A stretch of 49,959 nucleotides of DNA, taken from the NCBI RefSeq assembly GCF_001428065.1, contig NZ_LMSE01000002.1, positions 967,638 through 1,017,596 of the forward strand, read 5' to 3'. The DNA comes from Nostocoides sp. Soil756. GTDB lineage: Bacteria > Actinomycetota > Actinomycetes > Actinomycetales > Dermatophilaceae. Shown here in pieces: positions 1 to 10,053 of the stretch (positions are counted from its first letter, which is position 1; every line of letters starts with the position of its first letter). A program made the position numbers and the translations under genes. The notes under the pieces were generated by a model, which was given only the letters and a program-made list of their open reading frames with translations, searched no databases and was not told the DNA's origin.

Positions 1-2
1 GA

Positions 3-122
3 CCCCGCACCCGCTGCCGCCTCGAACACCACCGACCCACCGCCCGCATCCACCTCACCTACACCCCTGCCCAGCCGCCGAGGCCACCGGCGCTCTCACC
101 GCCCGACCGTCCGCCCTTCTGA
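3..122 (+). CDS. Possible C-terminal end of an unidentified protein (5'-truncated by window edge)
   Basis: A frame open from the left edge encodes about 39 residues beginning [10 protein letters not shown] and ending PPDRPPF before TGA at 120-122. The Pro-rich tail ending in PPF resembles the C-termini of actinobacterial DUF222/HNH-type proteins, but no diagnostic motif is in the window. The other two forward frames here are also open or nearly so, so codon evidence is weak. It could equally be non-coding DNA upstream of hisE. Confidence 0.25.
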   Translation, partial: PRTRCRLEHHRPTARIHLTYTPAQPPRPPALSPPDRPPF

Positions 123-151
123 CCGCGGTCCGGGCCGGCCGCCCGGCGCCG

Positions 152-157
152 TACCCT
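152..157 (+). promoter_or_regulatory. Putative -10 (TACCCT) for leaderless hisE
   Basis: TACCCT fits TANNNT and lies 8 nt before GTG 166, which would then be both transcription and translation start. No -35 is evident. Confidence 0.4.
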
Positions 158-165
158 TGACCATC

Positions 166-429
166 GTGAAGACGTTCGACGCGCTGTACGCCGAGCTCGC
201 CGAGAAGGCGCGCACCCGCCCCGAGGGGTCCGGGACCGTCCGTGAGCTCGACGCCGGGGTGCACGCCATCGGCAAGAAGATCGTCGAGGAGGCCGCCGAG
301 GTGTGGATGGCGGCCGAGCACGAAGGGCGCGAGCGCACGGCCGAGGAGGTCAGCCAGCTGCTCTACCACCTGCAGGTGCTGATGCTCGCCTCCGACCTCA
401 CGCCCGACGACGTCTACCGCCACCTCTGA
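166..429 (+). CDS. hisE: Phosphoribosyl-ATP pyrophosphatase HisE
   Basis: Cytoplasmic enzyme of histidine biosynthesis that hydrolyses PR-ATP to PR-AMP, the step after HisG. The 87-residue product has the all-alpha MazG-like fold signature: an EEAAEVWMA helix supplying metal-binding acidic residues, followed by [12 protein letters not shown], and the length fits stand-alone HisE. The start is set at GTG 166 (product VKTFDAL) because family members begin MKTFD and a TACCCT hexamer sits 8 nt upstream. An in-frame TTG at 157 is the alternative and would add three residues. hisG follows after 27 nt, so the two first steps of the pathway are probably co-transcribed. Confidence 0.93.
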   Translation: MKTFDALYAELAEKARTRPEGSGTVRELDAGVHAIGKKIVEEAAEVWMAAEHEGRERTAEEVSQLLYHLQVLMLASDLTPDDVYRHL

Positions 430-456
430 GCGGCCCGAACCCCGAGGACCCCTGAC

Positions 457-1302
457 ATGCTGCGTATCGCCGTCCCCAACAAGGGCTCGCTGTCCGACCC
501 CGCGGCCGCCATGCTGCGCGAGGCCGGCTACCGCACCCGCCGTGACACCAAGGAGCTCGTCGTGCGCGACGACGCCGGTGACGTCGAGCTCTTCTACCTC
601 CGCCCCCGCGACATCGCCGTCTACGTCGGCTCCGGCACCGTCGACTGCGGGATCACCGGCCGCGACCTGCTGCTCGACTCGGGCTCGGCCGCGGTCGAGG
701 TGATGGAGCTCGGGTTCGGCGCCTCGACCTTCCGCTACGCCGCGCGCCCCGGGACCGCCACCCGCATCGAGGACATCGCCGGGTGCCGGGTGGCCACGAG
801 CTACCAGGGCCTGGTCGAGAAGCACCTGGCCGACCATGGCGTCAGCGCCGAGGTGGTGCGCCTCGACGGCGCCGTCGAGACCGCCATCACCCTCGGGGTG
901 GCCGACGTGATCGCCGACGTGGTCGAGACCGGCGCCACCCTGCGCAGCCAGGGTCTCGAGGTGTTCGGCGACCCCATCCTGCGCAGCGAGGCGGTGCTGG
1001 TGCGGCGCGAGGGGTCCGACGACGCTTTCGCCGTCGAGGTGCTGCGCCGCCGCCTGCTCGGTGTCGTCACCGCCCGCCACTACGTGATGCTCGACTACGA
1101 CGTGCCTGCCGACCTGGTCGACCGCGCCTGCGCCATCACTCCCGGCCTCGAGAGCCCGACCGTGTCCTCGCTGCAGAACCGCGACTGGTGTGCGGTGCGG
1201 GCCATGGTCCCGCGGGCCGTCACCAACTCCGTCATGGACGAGCTCTACGAGCTGGGTGCCCGCGCCATCCTCGTCACCGACATCACCGCGTGCCGGTTGT
1301 GA
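457..1302 (+). CDS. hisG: ATP phosphoribosyltransferase HisG (long form)
   Basis: Catalyses the committed step of histidine synthesis, ATP plus PRPP to PR-ATP, and is normally feedback-inhibited by histidine. The 281-residue length marks the long form: a two-lobed catalytic part (N-terminal VPNKGSLSDPAA; the LDGAVETAITLGVADVIADVVETG segment contains the PRPP-binding region) and an ACT-like C-terminal regulatory domain from about residue 210 (GLESPTVSSL, VTNSVMDELYELGARAILVTDI). A GAGGA sequence lies about 10 nt before ATG 457. The stop overlaps the start of the next gene by 4 nt (GTGA). The other his genes in this window are separate, so the pathway is dispersed. Confidence 0.96.
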   Translation: MLRIAVPNKGSLSDPAAAMLREAGYRTRRDTKELVVRDDAGDVELFYLRPRDIAVYVGSGTVDCGITGRDLLLDSGSAAVEVMELGFGASTFRYAARPGTATRIEDIAGCRVATSYQGLVEKHLADHGVSAEVVRLDGAVETAITLGVADVIADVVETGATLRSQGLEVFGDPILRSEAVLVRREGSDDAFAVEVLRRRLLGVVTARHYVMLDYDVPADLVDRACAITPGLESPTVSSLQNRDWCAVRAMVPRAVTNSVMDELYELGARAILVTDITACRL

Positions 1303-1763
1303 GCGACGCCCCCGGTGGGCCCGGCACGGCCGCCGACGCGCCGTTCCGCCCCCGGCGCGGGCGAGTGGTGCCCCAGGTCGTGGCCGTCACCTTCGTGGTG
1401 GTCTGCGTCGCCGTGGCCGTCGGGATGGGCCTGGCGGGGCACTGGAACGCGTACGACCAGGCGGCCCTCGTCGTCTTCGGGATCGCGGTGGGCGCGTTCA
1501 TCGCTCGCTACTCCGTCATCCGCGCGGTGCCCGGCCCCGAAGGGCTCGCGGTGCACAACCTCGTCCAACGCCGCACCGTGGCCTGGGGCGAGGTCGCGCA
1601 GGTGCGCTTTCCCGACGGGGATCCCTGGGTCACCCTCGAGCTCCGCGATGGCGACGACGTGGCCGTGATGGCCATCCAGCGCGTCGACGCGGAGTTCGGC
1701 CGGGCCGAGGCCCGGCGCCTCGCCACCCTGGTGCGTGACCGTCAGGATGCCGCCGGCCGCTGA
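1299..1763 (+). CDS. PH-domain-like membrane protein
   Basis: A 154-residue protein starting at GTG 1299, which overlaps the hisG stop (GTGA) and is therefore translationally coupled. Two hydrophobic segments at about residues 24-44 and 51-70 (VVAVTFVVVCVAVAVGMGL, ALVVFGIAVGAFIARY) are followed by a soluble bacterial-PH-like region with AVPGPEGLAVHNLVQRRTVAW and GDPWVTLELRDGDDVAVMAI, typical of small actinobacterial PH proteins next to hisG. The precise function is unknown. Its 3' end overlaps the convergent MFS gene by 22 nt, and both stop codons lie in an inverted repeat. Confidence 0.75.
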   Translation: MSDAPGGPGTAADAPFRPRRGRVVPQVVAVTFVVVCVAVAVGMGLAGHWNAYDQAALVVFGIAVGAFIARYSVIRAVPGPEGLAVHNLVQRRTVAWGEVAQVRFPDGDPWVTLELRDGDDVAVMAIQRVDAEFGRAEARRLATLVRDRQDAAGR

Positions 1764-1766
1764 CGG
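1739..1766. terminator. Inverted repeat spanning two overlapping convergent stops
   Basis: Arms CCGTCAG (1739-1745) and CTGACGG (1760-1766) pair over 7 bp with a 14-nt GC-rich loop. Each arm contains one of the two stop codons of the convergent PH-like and MFS genes. It could end transcription in both directions, although there is no U-tract. Confidence 0.45.
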
Positions 1767-2995
1767 CCCGCACCCGTCAGGTCGGGGTGGGGGGACGCGC
1801 CGACTCGCACGGCGTCGGGGCGTAGCCGGCTGATGAGGAGCAGCTGCGGCAGCGCCATCGCGGCGAGCACGGCCCACAGGGCCGGGTAGGAGCCGGTGGC
1901 ATCACGCACCGCACCCATCGTGGCGGGGCCGGCCGACGCCACCGTGTAGCTGACCAGGAACGCCATCGCCGTGAGGCGCGCGCTGTCGCGGGCCGTGGTG
2001 GAGTAGCGCACCAGCAGCCCCAGGCCGAGGGCGAAGCACGCCCCCTGGCCGGCCCCGAGCAGCAGGGCCCACGCCCACGGCGCGCCGTCGGGCGCCAGCC
2101 ATACCCCGATCTCGCCGAGACCGCCCAGGACGCTGGCACCCACCAGCAGCACGCGCGGGTCGCGCACCCGGTCGAGCAGGGTGGGCGCCACGAGCCCCGA
2201 CACCAGCTGCGCACCGGTGAACACCGACATCAGCAGCCCGGCGTCGCGAGCGGTCCAGCCCGACGCCTCGTACGAGGGCGCCAGCCACGCCAGCGACGAG
2301 TAGAACTGCCACGACTGGCACGCGAGGTACCCAGCGAGGAGCCAGGCGGTCGTGCTGCCCCAGGGCAGCGCGTGCGACCCGGTGTCGGTGTCGGGGAAGG
2401 CCGCGCGTCGCCGCCGCGCGGCCACCGTGACCGGCACCCACGCCACCAGCGCCACTCCGGCGAGGACGACCCACGACAGCAGCGACCCCGACCAGCCGCC
2501 CAGCACGCCCGCCAGCGGCACCGAGGTCGCGGAGGCCACCCCGGCGAAGCCCATCATCGCCATCATCGTCACGCCGGTGCCGAAGCCCGCGCGGTGCGCC
2601 GGGAACACCGCCTTGACGATGCCCGGGAGCAGGGTGCCGGCCAGCGCGATGCCCGCACCGGCCACGAAGGTGCCCGCGTACAGGGCCCAGACCACGCCGC
2701 CATCCGCGCCCCGGACCGCCAGCCCGACGAGCACCAGCCCGACGCCGCAGCCCACGGCGGTCGACGGTCCGAGCCGGCGCCCGACCTGGTTGGCCACCGG
2801 CGCCAGCAGACCCATGCACAGCACCGGCAGGGTGGTCAGCACCCCCATCCAGGCGTTCGAGAGGCCGAGGTCGGAGCGGACCGCCTCGGCCAGCGGCGGC
2901 AGGCTCGCCATCAGGGTGCGCAGGTTCGCCGCCACCAGGACGATGCCGACCACGACCGTCCACGGCGGCAGCGTCCGGGTCTCGGTCGTGCTCAC
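1742..2995 (-). CDS. MFS transporter, CynX/NimT-like
   Basis: A 417-residue inner-membrane protein with about 12 hydrophobic segments and the major facilitator fold. The N-terminal VVVGIVLVAANLRTLMASLPPLAEAVRSDLGLS and the loop NQVGRRLGPS between helices 2 and 3 match the CynX/NimT branch (cyanate or 2-nitroimidazole type efflux/uptake). The substrate cannot be read from sequence. Start GTG 2995 is preceded by CAGGAT 6 nt upstream, so it may be transcribed leaderless. The small kinase gene lies 40 nt upstream on the same strand. Confidence 0.85.
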   Translation of the reverse strand: MSTTETRTLPPWTVVVGIVLVAANLRTLMASLPPLAEAVRSDLGLSNAWMGVLTTLPVLCMGLLAPVANQVGRRLGPSTAVGCGVGLVLVGLAVRGADGGVVWALYAGTFVAGAGIALAGTLLPGIVKAVFPAHRAGFGTGVTMMAMMGFAGVASATSVPLAGVLGGWSGSLLSWVVLAGVALVAWVPVTVAARRRRAAFPDTDTGSHALPWGSTTAWLLAGYLACQSWQFYSSLAWLAPSYEASGWTARDAGLLMSVFTGAQLVSGLVAPTLLDRVRDPRVLLVGASVLGGLGEIGVWLAPDGAPWAWALLLGAGQGACFALGLGLLVRYSTTARDSARLTAMAFLVSYTVASAGPATMGAVRDATGSYPALWAVLAAMALPQLLLISRLRPDAVRVGASPHPDLTGAGRQRPAAS

Positions 2996-3001
2996 CGGGG
3001 C

Positions 3002-3007
3002 ATCCTG
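3002..3007 (-). promoter_or_regulatory. Putative -10 (CAGGAT) for MFS gene
   Basis: Read on the minus strand, CAGGAT lies 6 nt before GTG 2995. It matches TANNNT only at A2 and T6. Confidence 0.3.
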
Positions 3008-3035
3008 TCACCCGGGAAGGACGGGTCCGGCCACC

Positions 3036-3611
3036 TCAGCGCGTGCCGTCCGTGACGAGGACCAGGTCGGCGCGGGCGCGGGTGCCGTCGGCGCCGAACA
3101 GGTCCCGCTCCTGGGCAGCCCACCGCTCCCAGTGCGGGCGGTAGGTCTCCCCGTCGCGGGCCAGGCCGCGGCGGCGCCGCTCGTCGGGGGACGCCTCGAC
3201 CCACACCCGCACCGCGGCCAGCCTCCCCGCCGGGCCGACGCTCGCGCCGCACCCCTCAACGACCACGACCGGCGCCGCCGGCACCGTGCGCTCGTCGCCC
3301 CAGCGGTCGTGCTCCCAGTCCCACGCCCGGTAGCGGGCGTCCTCGCCGCGCGCGAGCGGCAGCAGCACCTGGTCGACGAGCAGGGGCACCACCGCCGCCA
3401 GCCCGTCCCAGCCGGGGTAGAGCTCGTCGAGGTGCACGACCGGGCAGCCGAGGACGTCCGCCAGGGCGTTCGCCAGCGTGGTCTTGCCCGATCCGCTCGG
3501 GCCGTCGACGGCGACGACCGCGCTCCCGCTGCGCGCCGGGGCCCGCCCGAGCGCCGCCACCACGGCCTCGACGTGCTCCGGGTCCGCCGGCCCGGTCACC
3601 TGGAACCCCAC
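3036..3611 (-). CDS. Uridine-kinase-like P-loop NTPase
   Basis: A 191-residue cytoplasmic protein with a Walker A motif GPSGSGKTT at about residues 37-45, a VVHLDELYPGWDGL segment that resembles the nucleoside-binding region of uridine kinases, and VVVVEGCGA as probable Walker B. Proteins of this type sit in the AAA_33/uridine kinase-like group of actinobacteria; the natural substrate is not known. Start GTG 3611 is chosen because a TAGGGT hexamer lies 8 nt upstream on the minus strand. It is divergent from hisF with only 35 bp between the two start codons. Confidence 0.75.
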   Translation of the reverse strand: MGFQVTGPADPEHVEAVVAALGRAPARSGSAVVAVDGPSGSGKTTLANALADVLGCPVVHLDELYPGWDGLAAVVPLLVDQVLLPLARGEDARYRAWDWEHDRWGDERTVPAAPVVVVEGCGASVGPAGRLAAVRVWVEASPDERRRRGLARDGETYRPHWERWAAQERDLFGADGTRARADLVLVTDGTR

Positions 3612-3619
3612 GAGGGATG

Positions 3620-3625
3620 ACCCTA
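3620..3625 (-). promoter_or_regulatory. -10 (TAGGGT) for the kinase gene
   Basis: Minus-strand TAGGGT, 8 nt before GTG 3611. It lies 9 bp from the hisF -10 on the other strand. Confidence 0.55.
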
Positions 3626-3634
3626 GACCGCGGT

Positions 3635-3640
3635 TAGGCT
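3635..3640 (+). promoter_or_regulatory. -10 (TAGGCT) for leaderless hisF
   Basis: TAGGCT, 6 nt before GTG 3647. The same hexamer precedes pyk, polA and rpsA in this window. Confidence 0.65.
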
Positions 3641-3646
3641 GGCGGT

Positions 3647-4420
3647 GTGTCGGTCGCCGTCCGTGTCATCCCGTGCCTCGACGTCGACGCCGGGCGGGTC
3701 GTCAAGGGGGTCAACTTCCAGGGCCTGCGGGATGCCGGCGACCCCGTCGAGCTGGCCCGGCGCTACGGCGAGCAGGGCGCCGACGAGCTCACCTTCCTCG
3801 ACGTCACCGCCAGCAGCGGCGACCGCGCCACGATGTACGACGTCGTCGCGCGCACGGCCGAGGAGGTCTTCATCCCGCTGACCGTCGGGGGCGGGGTGCG
3901 CACCGTCGACGACGTCGACCGGCTGCTGCGCGCCGGCGCCGACAAGGTGGGCGTCAACACCGCCGCCATCGCCCGGCCCGCCCTCATCGCCGAGACCGCC
4001 GACCGCTTCGGAGCCCAGGTCTTGGTCCTCTCCGCCGACGTCCGCCGGCGCCGCGCCGCCGACGGCACGGCCACGGGTGGCTTCGAGGTGACCACGCACG
4101 GCGGCCGCACCGGCACCGGCCTCGACGCCGTCGAGTGGTGCGCGCGGGCCGAGGCCCTGGGCGCGGGCGAGATCCTGCTGAACTCGATGGATGCCGACGG
4201 CACCCGCGACGGGTTCGACCTCGAGCTGATCCGCCTCGTGCGGGCCGAGGTCACGGTTCCGGTCATCGCCAGTGGGGGAGCCGGCACCGTCGCGCACTTC
4301 GCCCCGGCGGTCGCGGCCGGGGCCGACGCCGTGCTGGCCGCCAGCGTCTTCCACTTCGGCGACCTCACCATCGGCCAGGTCAAGGCCGCGCTGGCTGTCG
4401 AAGGTCTGCCGGTCCGCTGA
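3647..4420 (+). CDS. hisF: Imidazole glycerol phosphate synthase cyclase subunit HisF
   Basis: The TIM-barrel cyclase that joins ammonia from HisH to PRFAR, giving IGP and AICAR. The 257 residues show the N-terminal half-barrel motif [15 protein letters not shown] with catalytic Asp12, the mid-barrel VLSADV strand with the second catalytic Asp at about 130, the phosphate-binding [10 protein letters not shown] at about residue 82, and [11 protein letters not shown] in the second half. A flexible Arg-rich insert ([13 protein letters not shown]) follows the second catalytic Asp. The partner hisH and hisA are not in the window. GTG 3647 is favoured by the TAGGCT hexamer 6 nt upstream. Confidence 0.97.
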   Translation: MSVAVRVIPCLDVDAGRVVKGVNFQGLRDAGDPVELARRYGEQGADELTFLDVTASSGDRATMYDVVARTAEEVFIPLTVGGGVRTVDDVDRLLRAGADKVGVNTAAIARPALIAETADRFGAQVLVLSADVRRRRAADGTATGGFEVTTHGGRTGTGLDAVEWCARAEALGAGEILLNSMDADGTRDGFDLELIRLVRAEVTVPVIASGGAGTVAHFAPAVAAGADAVLAASVFHFGDLTIGQVKAALAVEGLPVR

Positions 4421-4430
4421 CCCCCGCCCC

Positions 4431-4436
4431 TAGAAT
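4431..4436 (+). promoter_or_regulatory. -10 (TAGAAT) for leaderless Pr6Pr gene
   Basis: TAGAAT, 7 nt before ATG 4444. Confidence 0.6.
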
Positions 4437-4443
4437 CCGGCGG

Positions 4444-5127
4444 ATGACGACCTCCCGTGCGCGATCTGCGCACCTCGTCGTCGCCCTCGTGACGACGCTC
4501 GCGCTGGTGCTGCAGACCGTCCTGGTGGCGACGGGAGCGTCGGTGCTGGCCGAGACCGCGGTGCCCCCGCTGGCCACCCGGCTGGGCCGTCTGGTCTCGT
4601 ACTTCACCATCCAGAGCAACCTTCTGGTGGCCGTCACCGCCTGGCAGCTCTGGCGCGACCCGCTGCGGGACGGCCGCTGGTGGCGCCCGGTGCGCCTGGC
4701 CGCCCTGGTCGGCATCACCGTCACCGGGCTGGTGCACTTCGTGCTGCTCCGCCCGCTGCTGCACCTCGAAGGCCTGAACTACGTGGCCGACAAGCTGCTG
4801 CACCTGGTGGTGCCGGTGCTGGCCATCGCGGTCTGGGCCGCGGTCGGGCCGCGCCCGCGCTCGTCGTGGCGCTCGGCCCCCGTGGTGCTGGTCTGGCCGC
4901 TGGTGTGGCTGGCCTACACCCTGGTCGTCGGCGGCCTCTCGGGCTGGTACCCCTACCCGTTCCTCGACCCGTCGGGCAGCGGCTGGGGGGCCGTCGTGCT
5001 CGCCTGCGTCGGCATCACGGTGCTGGTCGTCGCGGTCGGGGCGGCCTACGTGGCCCTCGACCGACGCCTGCGCGCGGCCCCGGCCACGGGCCACGACGCA
5101 GGGCGCGCGGGAGCCACGGCAGAATGA
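4444..5127 (+). CDS. Pr6Pr family membrane protein
   Basis: A 227-residue integral membrane protein with about six hydrophobic segments. Motifs include [21 protein letters not shown] in the second helix region, VHFVLLRPL, and [22 protein letters not shown], matching the Pr6Pr/FAR-17a-like group, whose members have six helices with conserved polar residues within the membrane. Biochemical function is not established. The start at ATG 4444 is supported by TAGAAT 7 nt upstream. hisI starts 4 nt after the stop, so the two may also share read-through transcripts. Confidence 0.8.
   Translation: MTTSRARSAHLVVALVTTLALVLQTVLVATGASVLAETAVPPLATRLGRLVSYFTIQSNLLVAVTAWQLWRDPLRDGRWWRPVRLAALVGITVTGLVHFVLLRPLLHLEGLNYVADKLLHLVVPVLAIAVWAAVGPRPRSSWRSAPVVLVWPLVWLAYTLVVGGLSGWYPYPFLDPSGSGWGAVVLACVGITVLVVAVGAAYVALDRRLRAAPATGHDAGRAGATAE
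5120..5125 (+). promoter_or_regulatory. Putative -10 (CAGAAT) for hisI
   Basis: CAGAAT, 6 nt before GTG 5132, overlapping the end of the upstream gene. One mismatch to TANNNT. Confidence 0.35.
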
Positions 5128-5131
5128 GGGC

Positions 5132-5503
5132 GTGCCCTCCTCCGACACCGTCCTCGACCCCGCGGTCGCCGCGCGCCTGAGGCGCGACGCGGCCGGCCTC
5201 GTCGCCGCGGTCGTCCAGCAGCACGACACCGGCGAGGTCCTCATGCTGGGCTGGATGGACGACGAGGCGCTGCGCCGCACCCTCACCGAGGGCCGGGTCA
5301 CCTTCTGGTCGCGCAGCCGCCAGGAGTACTGGCGCAAGGGCGACACCTCCGGGCACGCCCAGTACGTGCGCTCGGTCGCGCTCGACTGCGACGGCGACGC
5401 CCTCCTCGTGCGCGTCGAGCAGGTCGGCGCCGCGTGCCACACCGGTGACCGCACCTGCTTCGAGGCCGGCGACCTCGGCGCCGTCGTCGGAGCCGGGGCG
5501 TGA
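5132..5503 (+). CDS. hisI: Phosphoribosyl-AMP cyclohydrolase HisI
   Basis: Opens the purine ring of PR-AMP to give ProFAR, the third step of histidine synthesis. This is the stand-alone cyclohydrolase (123 residues), not a HisIE fusion; HisE is encoded separately at 166-429. Visible motifs are [32 protein letters not shown], the metal-binding LDCDGDALL and the zinc Cys pair in CHTGDRTCF. The stop overlaps the trpE start by 4 nt (GTGA), which links the histidine and tryptophan pathways translationally. Confidence 0.96.
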   Translation: MPSSDTVLDPAVAARLRRDAAGLVAAVVQQHDTGEVLMLGWMDDEALRRTLTEGRVTFWSRSRQEYWRKGDTSGHAQYVRSVALDCDGDALLVRVEQVGAACHTGDRTCFEAGDLGAVVGAGA

Positions 5504-7065
5504 GCGGCGCGGGCGCCGCCGAGAGCCCCGACCTCTCCTACGGCCAGACCTGGCCCGGGCTCGACGCCTTCGGGGTGCTCGCGCGCGACCGCCGGGTCAT
5601 CCCGGTGGTGCGCCGCCTCCTCGGTGACGGAGAGACCCCGGTCGGGGTCTACCGCAAGCTGGCGGGCGACCGGCCCGGCACCTTCCTGCTCGAGTCGGCC
5701 GAGCACGGCGGGATGTGGTCGCGCTGGTCGATCGTCGGCGCGGCCAGCCGGGCCACATTGACCGAGAAGGATGGAGTCGCCCACTGGATCGGCGACCCAC
5801 CCGTGGGGGTGCCCACGGAGGGCCTGGCCACCGAGGCACTGCGCGCCACCATGGACGTGCTCGCCACACCACCCATCGCCGGCCTGCCGCCCCTGACCGG
5901 GGGGATGGTCGGAGCCATCTCGTACGACGCCGTGCGCCGCTGGGAGAAGGTCCCGGCCGAGCTGCCCGACGCCCTGGGGGTGCCCGAGCTCGCGATGATG
6001 CTCGCCACCGACCTCGCCGTGCTGGACCACGCCGACGGCTCCATCCTGCTGGTGGCCAACGCCGTCAACTACGACGACACCGACGAGCGGGTCGAGGACG
6101 CCTGGGCCGACGCCGTGGCCCGGCTCGACGCCATGACGGCCGCCCTCGCGGCTCCCGCCCCCAGCACGGTGGCCGTGGTCGACACCGACGCGGTGGCCGA
6201 GGCCATGCGGCACGTCGCCTCCGACACCACCCCGGCCCGCTACCACGAGGTCGTCGAGCGCGCCCAGGAGGACATCCGGGCCGGGGAGGTCTTCCAGGTG
6301 GTCCTCTCGCAGCGCTTCTCGCTCGAGTGCCCGGCCGACCCCGTCGACGTCTACCGGGCGCTGCGGGCGAGCAACCCCAGCCCCTACATGTACCTCTTCC
6401 GGCTGCCCCACCCCGACGGCTCCTCGTACGCCGTCGTCGGCAGCAGCCCCGAGGCGCTGGTACGGGTCACGGGGGAGCGGGCCATCACCCATCCCATCGC
6501 GGGGTCGCGTCCTCGGGGGAAGACCCCCGAGGACGACGTACGCCTCGAGGTCGAGCTGCTGGCCGACCCCAAGGAGCGCTCGGAGCACGTGATGCTGGTC
6601 GACCTCGGCCGCAACGACCTCCAGCGGGTGTGCCGCCCGGGCAGCGTCGACGTCGTCGAGTTCATGGACGTGCGCCGCTACAGCCACGTCATGCACATCG
6701 AGTCAACGGTCGTCGGCGACACCCGCCCCGGGACCTCGGCCTACGACGTGCTGGTCTCGACCTTCCCCGCCGGCACCCTCTCGGGGGCGCCCAAGCCGCG
6801 CGCCCTGGCCCTCATCGAGCGCTACGAGCAGTCGCGGCGGGGCATCTACGGCGGCGTGGTGGGCTACCTCGACTTCCACGGCGACCTCGACATGGCGATC
6901 GCCATCCGCACCGCCGTCATCCGCGACGGCACCGCCCACGTCCAGGCCGGCGCCGGGATCGTGGCCGACTCGGTGCCCGCCCGGGAGCACGAGGAGTGCG
7001 TGGCCAAGGCCACCGCGGCGCTGCGGGCGGTCGCCACCGCCGGTGCGATGCGGACCGTGTCGTGA
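5500..7065 (+). CDS. trpE: Anthranilate synthase component I TrpE
   Basis: Converts chorismate to anthranilate, using ammonia from the TrpG amidotransferase. The 521-residue protein carries the N-terminal tryptophan-feedback motif FLLESAEHG and the chorismate-binding domain with [53 protein letters not shown] and [18 protein letters not shown]. No glutaminase domain is fused and trpG is absent from the window. GTG 5500 overlaps the hisI stop, and the TrpE stop overlaps the next gene, so no room exists for a Trp leader attenuator directly before trpE. Confidence 0.97.
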   Translation: MSGAGAAESPDLSYGQTWPGLDAFGVLARDRRVIPVVRRLLGDGETPVGVYRKLAGDRPGTFLLESAEHGGMWSRWSIVGAASRATLTEKDGVAHWIGDPPVGVPTEGLATEALRATMDVLATPPIAGLPPLTGGMVGAISYDAVRRWEKVPAELPDALGVPELAMMLATDLAVLDHADGSILLVANAVNYDDTDERVEDAWADAVARLDAMTAALAAPAPSTVAVVDTDAVAEAMRHVASDTTPARYHEVVERAQEDIRAGEVFQVVLSQRFSLECPADPVDVYRALRASNPSPYMYLFRLPHPDGSSYAVVGSSPEALVRVTGERAITHPIAGSRPRGKTPEDDVRLEVELLADPKERSEHVMLVDLGRNDLQRVCRPGSVDVVEFMDVRRYSHVMHIESTVVGDTRPGTSAYDVLVSTFPAGTLSGAPKPRALALIERYEQSRRGIYGGVVGYLDFHGDLDMAIAIRTAVIRDGTAHVQAGAGIVADSVPAREHEECVAKATAALRAVATAGAMRTVS

Positions 7066-7688
7066 GCCGCCTCACCGGGCGCGGGCCCGTCGCGCTGCTC
7101 GCGCTCCTCGGCGCCGGCGTCCTCCTCCTGGCCGGGTTGCGGCCCTGGCTGTCGGGCACCGTCGACGATGCCGTCCTCGGGGGCAGCCGCGTCGTCGCCA
7201 CGGGGGCCGAGGTCGCACCCGGGCTCTCGGCCGTGGCCCTGGCCGTGGGTGCGGCCGCCGTGGCGGTGGTCGCGGCCGGCCGCATCGGGCGCCTGGTCGG
7301 GCTCGTGCTGTGGGCCGGATGCGTCGCGCTGGCCGCGGTCCTCGTGGTCCGGGTCGTCGCCGACCCCTCCACCGCGCTCGGGCCCGTGGCCGCGGGGCGG
7401 GTCGGGCGCACCGGCACCGTCGACGCCGTGGCCACGACCACGGTGTGGCCCTGGGTGTCGGTCCTCGGCCTGCTCGTCGCCGCCGCGGCCCTCGGGTTGG
7501 CGCTGGTCGGCCGGCGCCGCTGGGCCGGGCCGTCGACGCGCTACGAGGCCCCCGACGCGTCGGGCGCCGGGCACGTGGCGGGCTCGCGGGGCGAGCGGGT
7601 CAGCAGCGCCTGGGACGACCTCTCGGCCGGGCGGGACCCCACGGCGGCCGTCGACGACCCCCACACCGGCGACGCGCCACGGACCTGA
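7062..7688 (+). CDS. Trp biosynthesis-associated membrane protein
   Basis: A 208-residue protein with four hydrophobic helices at about residues 8-28, 50-72, 77-98 and 125-148 and a polar C-terminal tail of about 55 residues. A conserved-looking RPWLSG follows helix 1. Its position between trpE and trpC and this topology match the Trp_oprn_chp (TIGR02234-type) family found in actinobacterial trp operons; function unknown, possibly transport or scaffolding. GTG 7062 overlaps the trpE stop by 4 nt. Confidence 0.85.
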   Translation: MSRLTGRGPVALLALLGAGVLLLAGLRPWLSGTVDDAVLGGSRVVATGAEVAPGLSAVALAVGAAAVAVVAAGRIGRLVGLVLWAGCVALAAVLVVRVVADPSTALGPVAAGRVGRTGTVDAVATTTVWPWVSVLGLLVAAAALGLALVGRRRWAGPSTRYEAPDASGAGHVAGSRGERVSSAWDDLSAGRDPTAAVDDPHTGDAPRT

Positions 7689-7741
7689 CACAATCGACGG
7701 TCGAGACCCGGCGGCCGCGGCCGCCACCCTTGCACGACACC

Positions 7742-7747
7742 TAAGGT
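7742..7747 (+). promoter_or_regulatory. -10 (TAAGGT) upstream of the HGxxPAAW-like gene and trpCBA
   Basis: TAAGGT, 7 nt before ATG 7755. An internal promoter here would let trpC-B-A be transcribed apart from trpE. Confidence 0.55.
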
Positions 7748-7754
7748 GGACACC

Positions 7755-7982
7755 ATGGACGAGCACGAGGACCACGGCCACAGCGTGGCCGCCTGGACGG
7801 CGGTCATCATCATCATCGTCGCGGCGGCGATCATGGCGGTCGCGGTGGCGTTCCCCAACCCGTGGCTCTTCGTCGGTGGCGCGGTGCTGGCCGTCGTCGG
7901 GGCCATCGCCGGCAAGGTCCTGTCGATGGCGGGCTACGGCACCGCGGGGCGCGACGTCGACCGCGAACCCTCGATCCGGTGA
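7755..7982 (+). CDS. Small HGxxPAAW-like membrane protein
   Basis: A 75-residue protein with HGHSVAAW near the N-terminus and two hydrophobic helices (about 14-34 and 40-57), ending in a short basic and acidic tail. The HGxx(P)AAW motif at the cytoplasmic edge of helix 1 identifies the small actinobacterial HGxxPAAW family, which typically lies just before trpC. Function unknown. ATG 7755 is preferred over in-frame GTG 7746 because GTG overlaps the predicted -10 hexamer. The last codons overlap the trpC start (GTGA). Confidence 0.8.
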   Translation: MDEHEDHGHSVAAWTAVIIIIVAAAIMAVAVAFPNPWLFVGGAVLAVVGAIAGKVLSMAGYGTAGRDVDREPSIR

Positions 7983-8793
7983 CCACGCGTGCGCCCGTGA
8001 CCACCGTCCTCGACGGCATCGTCGCCGGGGTCCGCGAGGACCTCGCCGAGCGTCAGCGACTGCTCCCCCAGGCGGCGGTCGAGGAGGCCGTGCGGTCCGC
8101 CCCCCCGCCCCTCGACGCCGAAGCGGTGCTGCGCCGGCCGGGCCTGTCGCTGATCGCCGAGGTCAAGCGCTCCAGCCCCAGCAAGGGCGCGCTCTCCGAC
8201 ATCGTCGACCCCGCCGCCCTCGCGGCGTCCTACGTCGACGGGGGGGCCAGCGCCATCTCGGTCCTCACCGAGGAGCGGCGCTTCGGCGGCACCCTGGCCG
8301 ACCTCGACGCCGTGCGCGCCGCCGTCGGTGTCCCGGTCCTGCGCAAGGACTTCGTCGTCACCGACTACCAGGTGTGGGAGGCCCGGGCCCACGGCGCCGA
8401 CCTCGTCCTGCTCATCGTGGCGGCCCTCGACGACGCCGCCCTGGCCGCTCTGCTGGGCCGGGTCCGCGAGCTCGGGATGACCGCGCTGGTCGAGGTGCAC
8501 GACGAGGCCGAGACCCAGCGCGCCCTCGATGCCGGGGCCAGCGTCATCGGCATCAACGCCCGCAACCTCAAGACCCTCGAGGTCCATCCCGACACCTTCT
8601 CGCGGCTGCGGCCCCTGGTCCCGGCCGGTCTGGTCACCGTCGCCGAGTCGGGTGTCGGCGGTCCGGATGACGCCGCGTCCTACGCCGCGCAGGGCGCCGA
8701 CGCCGTGCTGGTCGGCGAGTCCCTGGTGCGCACCGGCGACCCCCGCGGCGCGGCCGCGGCCATCGTCGCCGCGGGCGCCCCCGGGGGTGCCCG

Positions 8794-8797
<4 letters not shown>
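7979..8797 (+). CDS. trpC: Indole-3-glycerol phosphate synthase TrpC
   Basis: TIM-barrel enzyme that closes the indole ring from CdRP, releasing CO2. The 272 residues contain [13 protein letters not shown] (catalytic Lys and substrate phosphate site), [19 protein letters not shown] (catalytic Lys), [13 protein letters not shown] and the phosphate-binding [11 protein letters not shown]. Start GTG 7979 overlaps the preceding stop by 4 nt. In-frame GTG 7997 (product VTTVLDGI) is closer to the usual family N-terminus and is a real alternative. The 3' end overlaps trpB by 4 nt. Confidence 0.96.

Positions 8798-10049
<1,252 letters not shown>

Positions 10050-10053
<4 letters not shown>

Noticed and set aside
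5440-5500. Trp leader peptide/attenuator before trpE
   Set aside because: trpE overlaps hisI by 4 nt; no Trp-rich short frame or hairpin precedes it.
3763-6696. A 977-residue minus-strand frame
   Set aside because: Antisense shadow of hisF, the Pr6Pr gene, hisI and trpE; low-complexity composition and no motif.
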